64,000 nucleotides of DNA from Boesenbergia rotunda (lineage: Eukaryota > Streptophyta > Magnoliopsida > Zingiberales > Zingiberaceae), in contig JAGFNQ010005392.1 of the NCBI GenBank assembly GCA_024364735.1, positions 505,139-569,138 of the forward strand, read 5' to 3'. Numbering within the stretch: position 1 is the first letter of the stretch; every line of letters starts with the position of its first letter. Position numbers and translations under genes: made by a program. The notes beneath the pieces were generated by a model that made no database searches, was not told the DNA's origin, and was given only the letters and a program-made list of their open reading frames with translations. Positions 24,109 to 34,291 of this stretch are shown piece by piece.

Positions 24109-24507
24109 CAACGCCCAAGCCTTCAACAACAACTTTGAAACAACGACTCTACGCTCTTCTGCTCTCGCGCTACGCCTCGGAATCCTTCCAACTCGAGCCG
24201 ACGACGTCCTGCTGCTCCGGAAAAAGTCGATCTTCCTCGGACGTCGGTAAAAGAGCTATTTAAGTTTACTGCACATACTTTTGTAATCAATTTTGTAAAC
24301 TTGTTTTGCGCCTGATATAGAATTGCCCAAAGTAAACGGTCAACGACCGTGGGCCTTGGAGTAGGAGTCGACACAGGCTCCGAACCAAGTAAATCGAACT
24401 GTGTCTCTGTGTTTCTAATTTCCGTTGCGTACTTGCTCTAAGCTTTCCGAAAGAAAAACGATTTCCGATATTCACCCCCCCTCTATCGGTTTTCACGATC
24501 CAACAAG

Positions 24508-24519
24508 TGGTATCAGAGG
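24508..24519 (+). promoter_or_regulatory. Y1 primer-binding site
   Basis: TGGTATCAGAGG two bases after the 5' LTR, complementary to initiator-Met tRNA except at the end. Confidence 0.85.
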
Positions 24520-24993
24520 GGGGAAGTTCAAACTTGGTGGAACCACCAGTTTGAAAGTTTTTCGGATTTACGAAATTTTTTATCTTATTTCTTTTCTTTT
24601 TTTAATCAACACCACTACATCTTTTACGCCTTTTTCAAATTTGAATTCTCATTTTTTCACCATAAGTCAGAATTGATAAAATAACCAATTTTTGAAAATT
24701 TGTCATAAAACTTTTTTATTATTATTTTAATATTATTTTTCTCGAAAATCGTGCTATATTAATTTGAGCAAAATTTCTCCCAACATTAAAGTCTTATCTT
24801 TTCATCATTAATCAAAATTGATAAAGCCACCATTTTCAAAAATTAGTCAAATTTTTTTTAATATTTTATTATTCTGCCTCGAAACTCGTGCAATTTTTTT
24901 TGGCTATTTTTCTCTCTCCCGCACTACTAATCCAAGACCAAGTCTTGGTACAGTTCTATTTTTTCTTTTTGTGTGCAAGATCTATCGTTTTAA

Positions 24994-26115
24994 ATGGCCA
25001 ATCAAGAATGGAACAGTGTCCGTCCACCACTTTTCTCCGGCAAAAACTTCAACTCCTGGAGAAGTCTAATGGAGTCCCTTCTGAAGGCCCACACGGACAT
25101 ATGGCGGATCATCCAAACGGGATTCTCTTTTCCCATAAAAGACGAGTTATCAATCGAGTGGGATAAACTGGATGAACACACCCTCAACTAAATCGAGACC
25201 GATGCAAGGGCAATTGCAATCCTACAATGTGGTCTAACCAAGGAGCAACTCGAACTAGTAGGTCCATACAGATGTGCTAGAGAAATCTGGGAAAAATTGG
25301 TTAACCTTCATCAAGAGATATCAGATGAAGAAGAAGATCAGGTAAATTATCTTGCCCTTTCAGTCCAAGCACAAACAGCCGAGTCAGAGTCTGAACCCGA
25401 ATCCAAAATCGAACCAGAATTAGACGACGAATTGACTGAGATGGTAACCGATTTCGAATTCTTTTCAAATTTAGAATTAAATAATCAAACAGATACTATA
25501 ATGGTCGAGGAAGGTGTAAATTTTATTGCAGGGAAAACTCCTAAAGAACCACCAAAGAAGGAGCTTCAACCAGTACCCGAGTCCGACTCCGACACAGAAT
25601 CAGAAGATGAGCCTAGATCCGAGGCGGCAAGAATCAAGGGGGAGATTCCCAATAAGGAACCAAAAGGTAAAAGTGTAAAATTAGATTTTAATCATGTAAT
25701 TTGTTACACATGCAGGGAGAGAGGGCACTACCAAAGTGAGTGTCCTACTCGTAAGATTCGAACGACACCACCGACGGCGACAAAGGAATCAGTTCCAAAA
25801 GCACGAAAGGACAAAAGTCGCATTCAATGCTTCAAGTGCCAGGAGTTCGGGCATTACAAAAGTGAATGCGCAGATAAAAGAGCTACCAAGAATGTCGGAC
25901 AAACAATCAACAAAGGTAAATTTACAGTGTTTGAAAATCCGTCATTTACCTTGAATAATGTGATTGATTCATGTAACTTAATTAAAGCAAATTTCAGAAA
26001 TTTGAAACAAGAAAATGAAACCCTAAAACATAAGGTCAATAAGTTAGAAAATTTAATTCATAATCTTGCTGATTTCGAAAATCCGGAGTATTACTCCAAT
26101 TGTGACCTTACCTAG
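24994..26115 (+). pseudogene. Y1 gag with two zinc knuckles
   Basis: One frame of 374 codons from ATG 24994, with a single TAA at 25189-25191 (probably a former CAA). The start MANQEWNSVRPPLFSG and WRSLMESLL match the N-terminus of Copia gag. The middle of the gag core seems deleted: IWEKLVNLHQE runs straight into an acidic stretch at about residue 105. Two knuckles, CYTCRERGHYQSEC (237-250) and CFKCQEFGHYKSEC (279-292), bind RNA. The end is a coiled coil (NLKQENETLKHKVNKLEN). The product would be a particle or RNA-binding protein. No pol follows. Confidence 0.85.
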
Positions 26116-28819
26116 ACAATTGTTTGTGTTAATTATGTGTTTCAATTCTTTTTATTTCAGTTATTTATTTTTTGCTTAAAATTAGGAATGGTTAGTATAA
26201 AGACTGAACAAACTTAACTGAAACTTGACAATATAGTATTGGGTGGAGGTGAGATGATAGTACGTTAGGGAAACCAATTCTAATAAGATCAAGTTTACTT
26301 GATCTCTTTAGACTGGTGAAACTAGCCGAAGCTACCGATCCAAAATCCAAACTAGTTAGACCAGAACTTTTTCAAAGATTAATTTTGAAAATGAAATTTC
26401 ATTAAAAGGCTTTGTCAAGGAAAGGGTGGATGATCCCATAAGGCTACGGCCAAAGAAGGCCTAGTGCCTCGCCAAGACCTGGAAGCCAATTTTTGAAATT
26501 CGAATTCAAATTTTCTTTGTCAAATTCGAATCTAACACAAAACTTCAGTTATTTGTAGATTTAAACATCTCTTCAAAAATTTTAAAATTAATTAAGTTTT
26601 CAAAATTTAATTGTTTTCAAAATTAATCAAAATTTTCAAAATAGTCTTAACTATCAAAACCTATCTCACGAAACCTATAAGGCTAACGTGATTGAAAACC
26701 CTAGATTTTGGGTGAGACGGTAGGATTAAGACTCAATTGGAAATTCTTTTAATACCTATAGGATGAGATAATCTTGTATTTGTCAAACCATGGTCAACAT
26801 ATTCAAACCATGGTCAAGATAGTCAAACATGGTCAAAACAGTCAACCCTAGTCAACATAGTCAAACTTGCTCAACACTGAAACCCCTTAAGGAACTTAGA
26901 TAAAAGCCAAACTGTGTCAAATCTAAGGGGAGATCAAGAAGTTTAAAAATACTATGTTTTCCAATAATCACTATACTTTTTTTAAAATTGTGCTTTACAA
27001 AAACCATTATTATTTCAAAATGTTTTTCGAAAATAGGGTTTTTGCTCAAATTGAATTTACTAAAAATTATATTACCCTGCTAGTATTCAAAACTACCCTT
27101 TTGATGTTAGTAAACCCTAAAGACACAAAGGAAGGTCTACTTAATGATCTACAAGGACTCCAAGGATGTGTCAAATTTAGGGGGAGTCTAAACCAAAAGA
27201 AATTATTTCTAACAAGTATTTTCCTTGATATTTATCCTTGAAATTATTAAATAATTCTTTTGATATGAACTGAACCCTAAGAACTCAGAGAAAGAATACT
27301 TGTGGTCAACAAGCTTCCAAGGACTGTATCAAGTTTAGGGGGAGGTCAAATTAAAAGAGTTATTAAACATTTCTAAATAATATGTTTTCATACACTATAT
27401 TTTTAAAATTATGTCAAAAACATTTGTCTTACAAAATAATATTATTTTAAAATATTTTTTTGTTTGAAATACCTTTTGAAATAATATTTACTTGGGTTGA
27501 AAAATTTCCAGGACACTTAGGAAAATATCCTTGTAGTTAACAAGGTTTCCTAGGATTGTGTCAGACTGGAAAAGAAACCGAGTAAAGTATCATGATCTCA
27601 AAATAACATTAAATTCTTTTAAAATATTATGTTTAAAAGTACTTACATGCATACTTTTCAAAAGTACTTATATTTTCCAAATTTTGCATAATATCTCAAA
27701 ATATAATGTTGTAAAAAGTTCTAATACTTTTCAAGGCAATAGTGTTCTAAGTACGTGAATTCTCTAAAGACTTGGCTAAAAATACAAAATCCTTTTTCAA
27801 AATTGCACAATATCTTTCAAAGCGGAGTCTTTTAATCTGTGTGCTTTCAAAATTATACTAAGTATTTTTATTTTCAAAACTCATAAGCTCTGATACACAC
27901 AATTTTTCCTTAAATCTTTTTTTAAAGGTTCCTTACTGATATATGATCAAGAGAGAGAAAATTTTAAACTTTATCTTGTTTTTACTAAGTACTTTTAAGT
28001 GCTTTAAAATTGGTCTAAGCATCTTCAAAGTACTTTCAAAATCTCTAAAGCACGAAGTGCAGTTATTTTTGAAAATATATCTTAGTAAACAAAGTTTGTC
28101 TGAGCAAAACCTTTGAAAATTTTTGACAAATGTTTCTAAGTAAGGTTTTCTTAGTAAACAGATCTATGTTTCAGCAAAAACTTGTCTATTTAAAGGTTTT
28201 CCAAGTAAAAATGATTTTTAATGCACAAAATATGTTCCAAGGAAATTTCTCTATGAGTGCAAAAGTTGAAACTTTTTAAGGAAAACTTGTTTTCAAAATG
28301 TTGGCTAAGTAAGTTACTGTTAAGTTTTTCTTGAAAACTATGTTACAAGTTTTTGCAAGCTTTTTCTAAAATATAAGTAGAAGAGTTATCACATTAAGGG
28401 GGAGCCTCATGTATTTTCAAAACATCCATTACTTTGAAAATTATGAAATTCATTACTTAAAGTTTCTGTTGAAAACTATGCTTTTGAACACCTTTACTTA
28501 AATTTATTTTGGTAAAACTCAAACCTCCCTATCAGATACCTTGTTCACCCATGTTTATTTTTGATATATGTCAAAGGGGGAGGAAAGGTCAAAGTTAAGT
28601 ATTATAACACAAGTACTCAGGGTTTTAGGGGGAGTATAAGAAATAAAGGTTTTTTAATGAGAAATAAAGGTTTTTTTCAAATCTTACCTTGCGTTAGTAA
28701 ATGTTATAAAGTTTTTACTTAACATTGAATTGTGTAAAATTGCTATACTTCATTTTTACATTATGTTCTTAACAGTTATAAAGTTTTTTTACTTAACTTT
28801 GAATTGTGTTGCCATAATC
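26116..28819 (+). other. Y1 non-coding internal region
   Basis: 2.7 kb, very AT-rich, with no coding frame. The part near 26217-26345 matches Y2 44640-44790 in reverse orientation, so the region belongs to the family. It holds a GTCAA array (26780-26880) and several GGGGGAG tracts (27175, 27333, 28396, 28572, 28626) like the terminal polypurine tract. Confidence 0.75.
26780..26880. repeat. GTCAA (W-box core) array in Y1
   Basis: About eight GTCAA motifs (TTGAC on the other strand) in 100 bases, partly as accatggtcaa units. TTGAC(C/T) is the core bound by plant WRKY factors. The matching array in Y2 is 44090-44215. Confidence 0.7.
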
Positions 28820-28833
28820 AAAAAGGGGGAGAT
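28820..28833 (+). promoter_or_regulatory. Y1 polypurine tract
   Basis: AAAAAGGGGGAGAT just before the 3' LTR start TGTTGG. Copia A (31821) and Y2 (40963-40977, opposite strand) have the same tract. Confidence 0.88.
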
Positions 28834-30266
28834 TGTTGGTGCAGGAAGCACCATATCGAACCTGGTTTTGATATTGGCAAAGAATTCAAAGTTAAGTTTA
28901 TTTGTGATCTAACGTTGTTCACTGAGTGTGCAGAAAAAGCCCTAGCGAATGACTGCTAGGCACCTGGCGAAGGACTGCCAGTATCCAAGCCCTAGCGAAG
29001 GACTGCTAGGCACCTGGCGAAGGACTGCCAGTATCCAAGCCCTAGCGAAGGACTGCTAGGCACCTGGCGAAGGATTGCTAGCAACCAAGCCCTAGCGAAG
29101 GACTGCTAGGCAACTGGCGAAGGACTGCCAGCATCCAAGACCTAGCGAAGGACTGCTAGGCGCCAGGCGAAGGACAGCTTGGGACTGAAGCCCTAGCGAA
29201 GGACTGCTAGGCGCCAGGCGAAGGACAGCTCAGCATCCAAGCCCTGACAAAGGACCATCAGGCAAAAGTCCAACCAAAGGAGCGGTTGGCATCAGGTACA
29301 TTCTCCCGAGAGGAGTAGGTGAGGACGCGTTCCCCGTCGAGGGAACAGTAGGCGTCGGTTCGACCTAGGGCTCCATTTTGGAGACCAAAGTCAGAACCAA
29401 GATAGCTAAGGCTGTATAAACTAATAATTAATTGTTTTATTGTGTTTTGGACTAACCCTAGATGCAGGACCGAAGGAACGTGTGCCTGCAACTCAGAGAG
29501 CCTTAAAGGAGTGAGGCAGCAGCTGAGCAGGGCGCCCTGAGTGTCCAGGGCGCCCCCAAGGTGAACCAGAACCAAGTGAAGCAAAAAGGGCTTCGGCTGC
29601 CTATTGGGCAGGGCACCCTCAGCAGCCAGGGCGCCCTCAGCAGCCAGGGCGCCTTGGGCCCAGGTCTGCGAAGCCTCATCTTTATCCACAGCCGAGATTT
29701 CTGCGCGGAAGAAGTCAGCCAAGGCGCCCTCTGCGACCAGGGCGCCCCCAGAGTCAAACTTATCCCTATTCGGATGGGATAACTATTGACCGAGCTAAAT
29801 CCGGATCGGCTAACACGTGGCAGGGTGCCCCCGACGTCCAGGGCGCCCCTAGGTGCTATAAATAGCACCCAACGCCCAAGCCTTCAACAACAACATCGAA
29901 ACAACGACTCTACGCTCTTCTGCTCTCGCGCTACGCCCCGGAATCCTTCCAACTCGAGCCGACGACGTCCTGCTGCTCCGGAAAAAGTCGATCTTCCTCG
30001 GACGTCGGTAAAAGAGCTATTTAAGTTTACTGCACATACTTTTGTAATCAATTTTGTAAACTTGTTTTGCGCCTGATATAGAATTGCCCAAAGTAAACGG
30101 TCAACGACCGTGGGCCTTGGAGTAGGAGTCGACACAGGCTCCGAACCAAGTAAATCGAACTGTGTCTCTGTGTTTCTAATTTCCGCTGCGTACTTGCTCT
30201 AAGCTTTCCGAAAGAAAAACGATTTCCGATATTCACCCCCCCTCTATCGGTTTTCATGATCCAACA
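28834..30266 (+). mobile_element. Y1 3' LTR
   Basis: A 1433-base direct repeat of the 5' LTR, ending CCAACA, followed by the cattc duplication and the last 72 bases of solo LTR X. Confidence 0.92.
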
Positions 30267-30343
30267 CATTCTCTTTTCTAATCCGAAACGCTTTCACGAT
30301 ATTCACCCCCCCCTCTATCGTGTTTTCTTTTCTCGATCCAACA

Positions 30344-30865
30344 AAAGGTACCCTCAATGTCGGGCTTTAGTATCCTAGAACCCCTAGTGTTGATCTTATT
30401 GGATACACCAACTCGGACTATGCGGGATGTAAGCTAGATAGAATGAGTACTAGTGGAGGGTGTCAATTCCTTAGGTCTTCCTTAGTTAGTTGGAGTAGTA
30501 GGAAACAACCATGCGTTGCCCTATCAACAACGAAGGTGGAATATGTGGCAATGGGTGGGTGTGTTTCCCAACTCCTTTGGATCATGCACACTTTAGAAGA
30601 TTATAAGTTACACTACTTCAAGGTCAAAGTCTTGTGTGATAATGTAAGTACAATCAATTTGATCAAAAATCTGGTTCACCACTCTAGAATAAAACACATT
30701 GAAGTGAAACATCACTTCATTAGGGACCATGTGGCAAGGGGAGACATAGAACTACACTATGTTGAATCAAAGTCAAACCTAGCCGACATTTTTACCAAGC
30801 CTCTTCCCGAATCGGAGTTTACATCCTTAAGAAGAGGTCTTGGAATATGTTTTGTAGAAGTATAG
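30344..30865 (+). pseudogene. Copia A RNase H
   Basis: Continues the RT fragment after the solo LTR insertion. It contains GYTNSDYAGCKLDR, STSGGCQFL, LSTTKVEYVAMG, HHSRIKHIEV, IRDHVARGD and the terminal LADIFTKPLPE. It would degrade the RNA strand during reverse transcription. A TAG at 30368-30370 stands where Trp is expected, and Met replaces the usual Lys in DRxST. The stop at 30863-30865 is the natural end of the polyprotein. Confidence 0.9.
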
Positions 30866-31834
30866 GATGAACTTTGGGATATTAAATTTGAAAAAGTGTG
30901 CTTGATCCATTAGGGTGATACATTTGGTTCACTTGTGCTTGTGGCATATTGTTGAATCATTAAAAGTATCAAAATATAACAACTAGACCAACTATGGGGA
31001 AGGCTAGTGTTTAATCAATGGACACTTTGCCTAAAGATCATAATTGGACATTTTAAACCTTTGAAAACCATTTTATGTTTTATATGCTTTGCCATATTTT
31101 TAAAAGATATATGATTGCAAAATTAGGTTGTAATTTTGATACAAAACTTAGTAGTTTTCAAGGATTTTGAGTTTTTATCAAAAGTCAAGCATGTTTGAAA
31201 TTTTATATGGACTGATAATTTTCCTTGATAGAGTATATCATTTCAAACATATCTGCAAGTTTTTACGATTTTTGGAATTTTCCTGAATTTTCTGGACGTT
31301 TCTGAAATTCGGCTCAGAAACTGAAAAATGGCACTGACAGAGTATCAGTCGACTGCCCCTTAGGGTAGTCGACTGGCATGCCTGCTTTCAATTTCTGAAC
31401 TTTTTTTCAGAAATCCAACTTTCTCTCGTTTGATGCCATAGGGTTGGGTTGCTTGAGGCAATCATTTTGATGGTGTCAAAGGGGGAGAATGGATGATTTA
31501 AGTTAGAATTTTGACTTGAAATGGATGGTTTAAGGTAGTTGTTTAAACTTAAATCTTGGATGATTAAAAATGAGAGAAGACATGAATTAAGGGGGAGGTT
31601 ACCTCTAAGGTTTTGATATGTCTTACATTTTTAATGTTGTTTAGTGTTAAGTTGAAACTTAACTTGGATCATGAGTAGAATTGAAAATGGGAGAAGACAT
31701 GGATTAAGGGGGAGGTTACCTCTTTGGTTTGATATGTCTTATGTTTTTCAATTGCATTTATTGCTACTATTATGGTTAGCTGTTATTTTATCTCTAAACT
31801 TAAACATATTGCCACACATCAAAAAGGGGGAGAT
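30866..31834 (+). other. Copia A 3' untranslated region with polypurine tract
   Basis: No coding frame. It holds a pair of CAGTCGACTG words (31346-31355 and about 31366-31376) and a direct duplication (about 31556-31640 and 31680-31760) in which each copy carries AAGGGGGAGG. The terminal tract AAAAAGGGGGAGAT is at 31821-31834, right before the LTR. Confidence 0.75.
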
Positions 31835-32294
31835 TGTTGAGGCAATCAGCCCTAAAATGATTGGAAGATCATGGTTTTGATGTGTGTGTGTGAATATGTT
31901 TAATGTTAGAGTGTTATGTTGTATTTGATATGCATGATTGAGTTTGCAAGACTTGGAGAATCACACATGGTGAATATATTCGAGGGACGAGAGTCGAGGG
32001 AGGAGGACTCCAAGGGCAAGCCGGGAAGTGGACCTCAAGGGCACACGTGAAGGGTGGCATGGAGGCAAGCCAAGGGAAGGCTTGTGTGCGCATCCAAGGG
32101 ACAAGAGTCAGAGGAAGATGACTTCAAGGGGCGAGCCAAGGGAGTGAACCTGAAGGCACATGTGAAGGAGAATGTGAAGAATGGCTGTAAGTGAGTGAGC
32201 AGTCGACTGGCCAGAGGGCAGTCGACTGCCAAAACTCACATAAGGTTTTCAGCCTTCTACCAGTCGACTGGCCCAGAGGCAGTCGACTGGTGTA
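31835..32294 (+). mobile_element. Copia A 3' LTR, left part
   Basis: Starts TGTTGAGGC after the polypurine tract. It carries four CAGTCGACTG words between 32200 and 32288. It is interrupted by Y2, with the target duplication gtgta at 32290-32294 and 48306-48310. Confidence 0.88.
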
Positions 32295-32976
32295 TGTTGG
32301 ATCAACAGAAACGATAGAGGGGGGGTGAATATCGTTAAGCATTCTTCGGATAAAATTTAGAACAAACGCGCAGTGGAAATAAACAAAATTGAACAATACG
32401 CAAACACCAAGATTTACTTGGTTCGGAGTTGCGGTCGGCTCCTACTCCAAGGCCCACGGTCGTTGACCGTTTACTGGGGGCAATTCTATATGTGCGCAAT
32501 AATTCTTACAAAAAGATTACAGTAGTAGTATAACAGAAATGAAATAACAGTTCTTCGTTACCGACGTCCGGTATGGGATGTTTCTCGGAGCAGAGGGGCG
32601 TCGTCGGCGCTTGTGTGTCGAGTTGGGAGGTTTCTGGAGCGAAGCGCAGGAGCAGAAGAACGTACCAGCGTTGGAAGAAGTTGTTCTAAAGCTTGAGGGG
32701 TCGGGGCCTTTTATAGGGGTCTGAGGGCGCCCGGGAGCACGGGGGCGCCCTCCACCTGGCCTTTGATCCGCCAACTTCGCGGTCAGCGGTTTATCCCTTC
32801 AAAATCGGGATAAACACTTGACTGGGGTGCCCGGGAAGCAGAGGGCGCCCTGGCTGACTTTTTCAGCGGGACTCTCGGCTGGATGAGGCTTATCCTCTTC
32901 GCTGGCTTCAAGCGCGGAGCGCCCAGGAGGCTGAGGGCGCCCAGGAAGCTAGGGGCGCCCAGGAGGCTGGGGGCGC
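32295..32976 (-). mobile_element. Y2 3' LTR, distal part
   Basis: Matches 46740-47420 of the 5' LTR, including GGGCGCCC words and a TATA box on the minus strand (TTTTATA at about 32709). It is cut at 32976 by Gypsy-2, whose duplication ggcgc is at 32972-32976 and 40191-40195. It resumes at 40191. Confidence 0.9.
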
Positions 32977-33820
32977 TGATAAGCACCATTTTATTGATTA
33001 TTTTAATTGCTTAAATCCATGTTTGACCTATGTTTTTATTGCTTAATTGTGATTTTACCCTAGGTTTTAGGATTTCCTCTTATTTTGGACTTAATTGCAA
33101 ATTTACACATTTCTTGGATTATTTGGCCACTAATTTTCTGATATATTTTTGTAGGCATGAAAGGACCCTGGACCTAGGGCATACTGGGTCAAACTTGAGT
33201 CGGATGTGAACCGGATCGAATTATCAAGCTTACAATTAATCCGGGCCGTCCGATTCAAGAGCGGCTAGATCTGAGCCATCCGGGACGATCTCAAGCAAGG
33301 AGGGCTCTAGAACGTCCATTCACAGATAGAGTTGATCTGGACCATCCGCTGCAAATCTGGAGGATCCGAGCTACCACAAGGCAGATCCTGACCCCAGATC
33401 ATCATCATAAAAGTTTGGCTCAAATCAGACCAAGATCTGCCGTTGGATCTCCTCCGATCAATCTGGGCCGTCCGTTGATAAACTATTTAATAAAAAAATC
33501 GCCGCAGCCCAGCCTTGTCGCGTCTCCGCCGCTACAGTATCCTTCATCGAGTTCTTCTTCATTTTCCAGTCGTTTTTCTCCATTTCCGGGGCGCGACCCC
33601 TCGATTCTTCATCAAGATCATCTTCTGGATCTTTGGAGGTCAGTTTTGTTGGAGAATTCAGCTCGAATTCGCGCCGGACAGAGCTATTTGAGGGTTTCGG
33701 TGGCTCTGTGGTCTGACCACTGAAATCTCATCCACAAGCCATTTCCAAGCTTCTGAGCCATTTGTAGGGGTTCTCAGGTGAGCTCAGAGCTTCCTAATTC
33801 ATCATCGCAGCTCCATTATT
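32977..33820 (+). mobile_element. Gypsy-2 first LTR, truncated
   Basis: Matches the LTR at 36990 onward, minus about 85 bases near 33300, up to ctccattatt at 33820. There it jumps into the protein gene. The rest of the LTR, the primer site and most of the gene are deleted. Confidence 0.85.
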
Positions 33821-34291
33821 CTGGCACCAGAACTTGATTTAATTGGATATGATGCAGTGTTGGATATAATTTATGCAGAGACTGACATTATTTTATTTCT
33901 TTCTGACCCTGCACGCTTGAGAGGGGTATTACATTGTTTTGCAGGGTCCAGAAGACTCCAAGAGTGGGTGCTCCAACTGAACAGACTTCAACCTCCTGGA
34001 AGGACTTCTGAAAGGCATCAAGAAGGAGGAGATGATTTTACTTTAATTCGAAGCACTCCATTCCTTCGATGGATCTTATACCTGAATCGCCTTCGGCCAC
34101 CGGAGCGTATTTCTGCAAAGTTCAAGTGTGGGGGAGTCCAAATTCTCCCAGCCACCCATGTTCCTCCACTACCAAGATGGAGGCTACTGCTTGATAGGCT
34201 CCGTCCACCAGAAATAAAGGGGAGATTGTTATTTCTCATATTTTCTTTTATTGCATTTTTCATTTTTATGCCTTCTAGAATTTTCCTTTAA
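33821..34291 (+). pseudogene. Gypsy-2 C-terminal fragment of the Gln-rich protein gene
   Basis: 157 codons with no start, in frame from the deletion junction: LDLIGYDAVLD, DPARLRGVLH and the three motifs EWVLQLNRLQPPG, RWILYLNRLRPPE and RWRLLLDRLRPPE, then a hydrophobic tail (FLIFSFIAFFIF) and a stop. It aligns to the last part of the Gypsy-1 protein with mostly conservative replacements. The function is unknown. Confidence 0.8.

Larger units (their letters stand above)
23141..24505 (+). mobile_element. Y1 5' LTR
   Basis: TGTTGG...CCAACA, 1365 bases. It opens with a small hairpin (TGGTGC-aggaa-GCACCA), then a minisatellite, a GGGCGCCC word array (about 23797-24085) and a TATA box. Short reading frames across it are not genes. 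Confidence 0.92.
23141..30266 (+). mobile_element. Y1: gag-only non-autonomous Copia element
   Basis: LTRs at 23141-24505 and 28834-30266, target duplication cattc (23136-23140 and 30267-30271), a primer site at 24508, gag at 24994-26115, 2.7 kb of non-coding DNA and a polypurine tract at 28820. It has no protease, integrase, RT or RNase H. It must be copied by another element's enzymes. The two LTRs are very similar; the 68-base length difference is mostly repeat-unit number. Confidence 0.92.

Noticed and set aside
24506..24520. Possible tRNA gene near the TGGTATCAGAG sequence
   Set aside because: It is only the primer-binding complement of a tRNA end; no cloverleaf surrounds it, nor around the other primer sites.
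33415..33723. 102-codon frame in the Gypsy-2 LTR
   Set aside because: The frame lies in LTR sequence, is Ser/Pro-rich, and is broken in the second LTR copy by a one-base difference.
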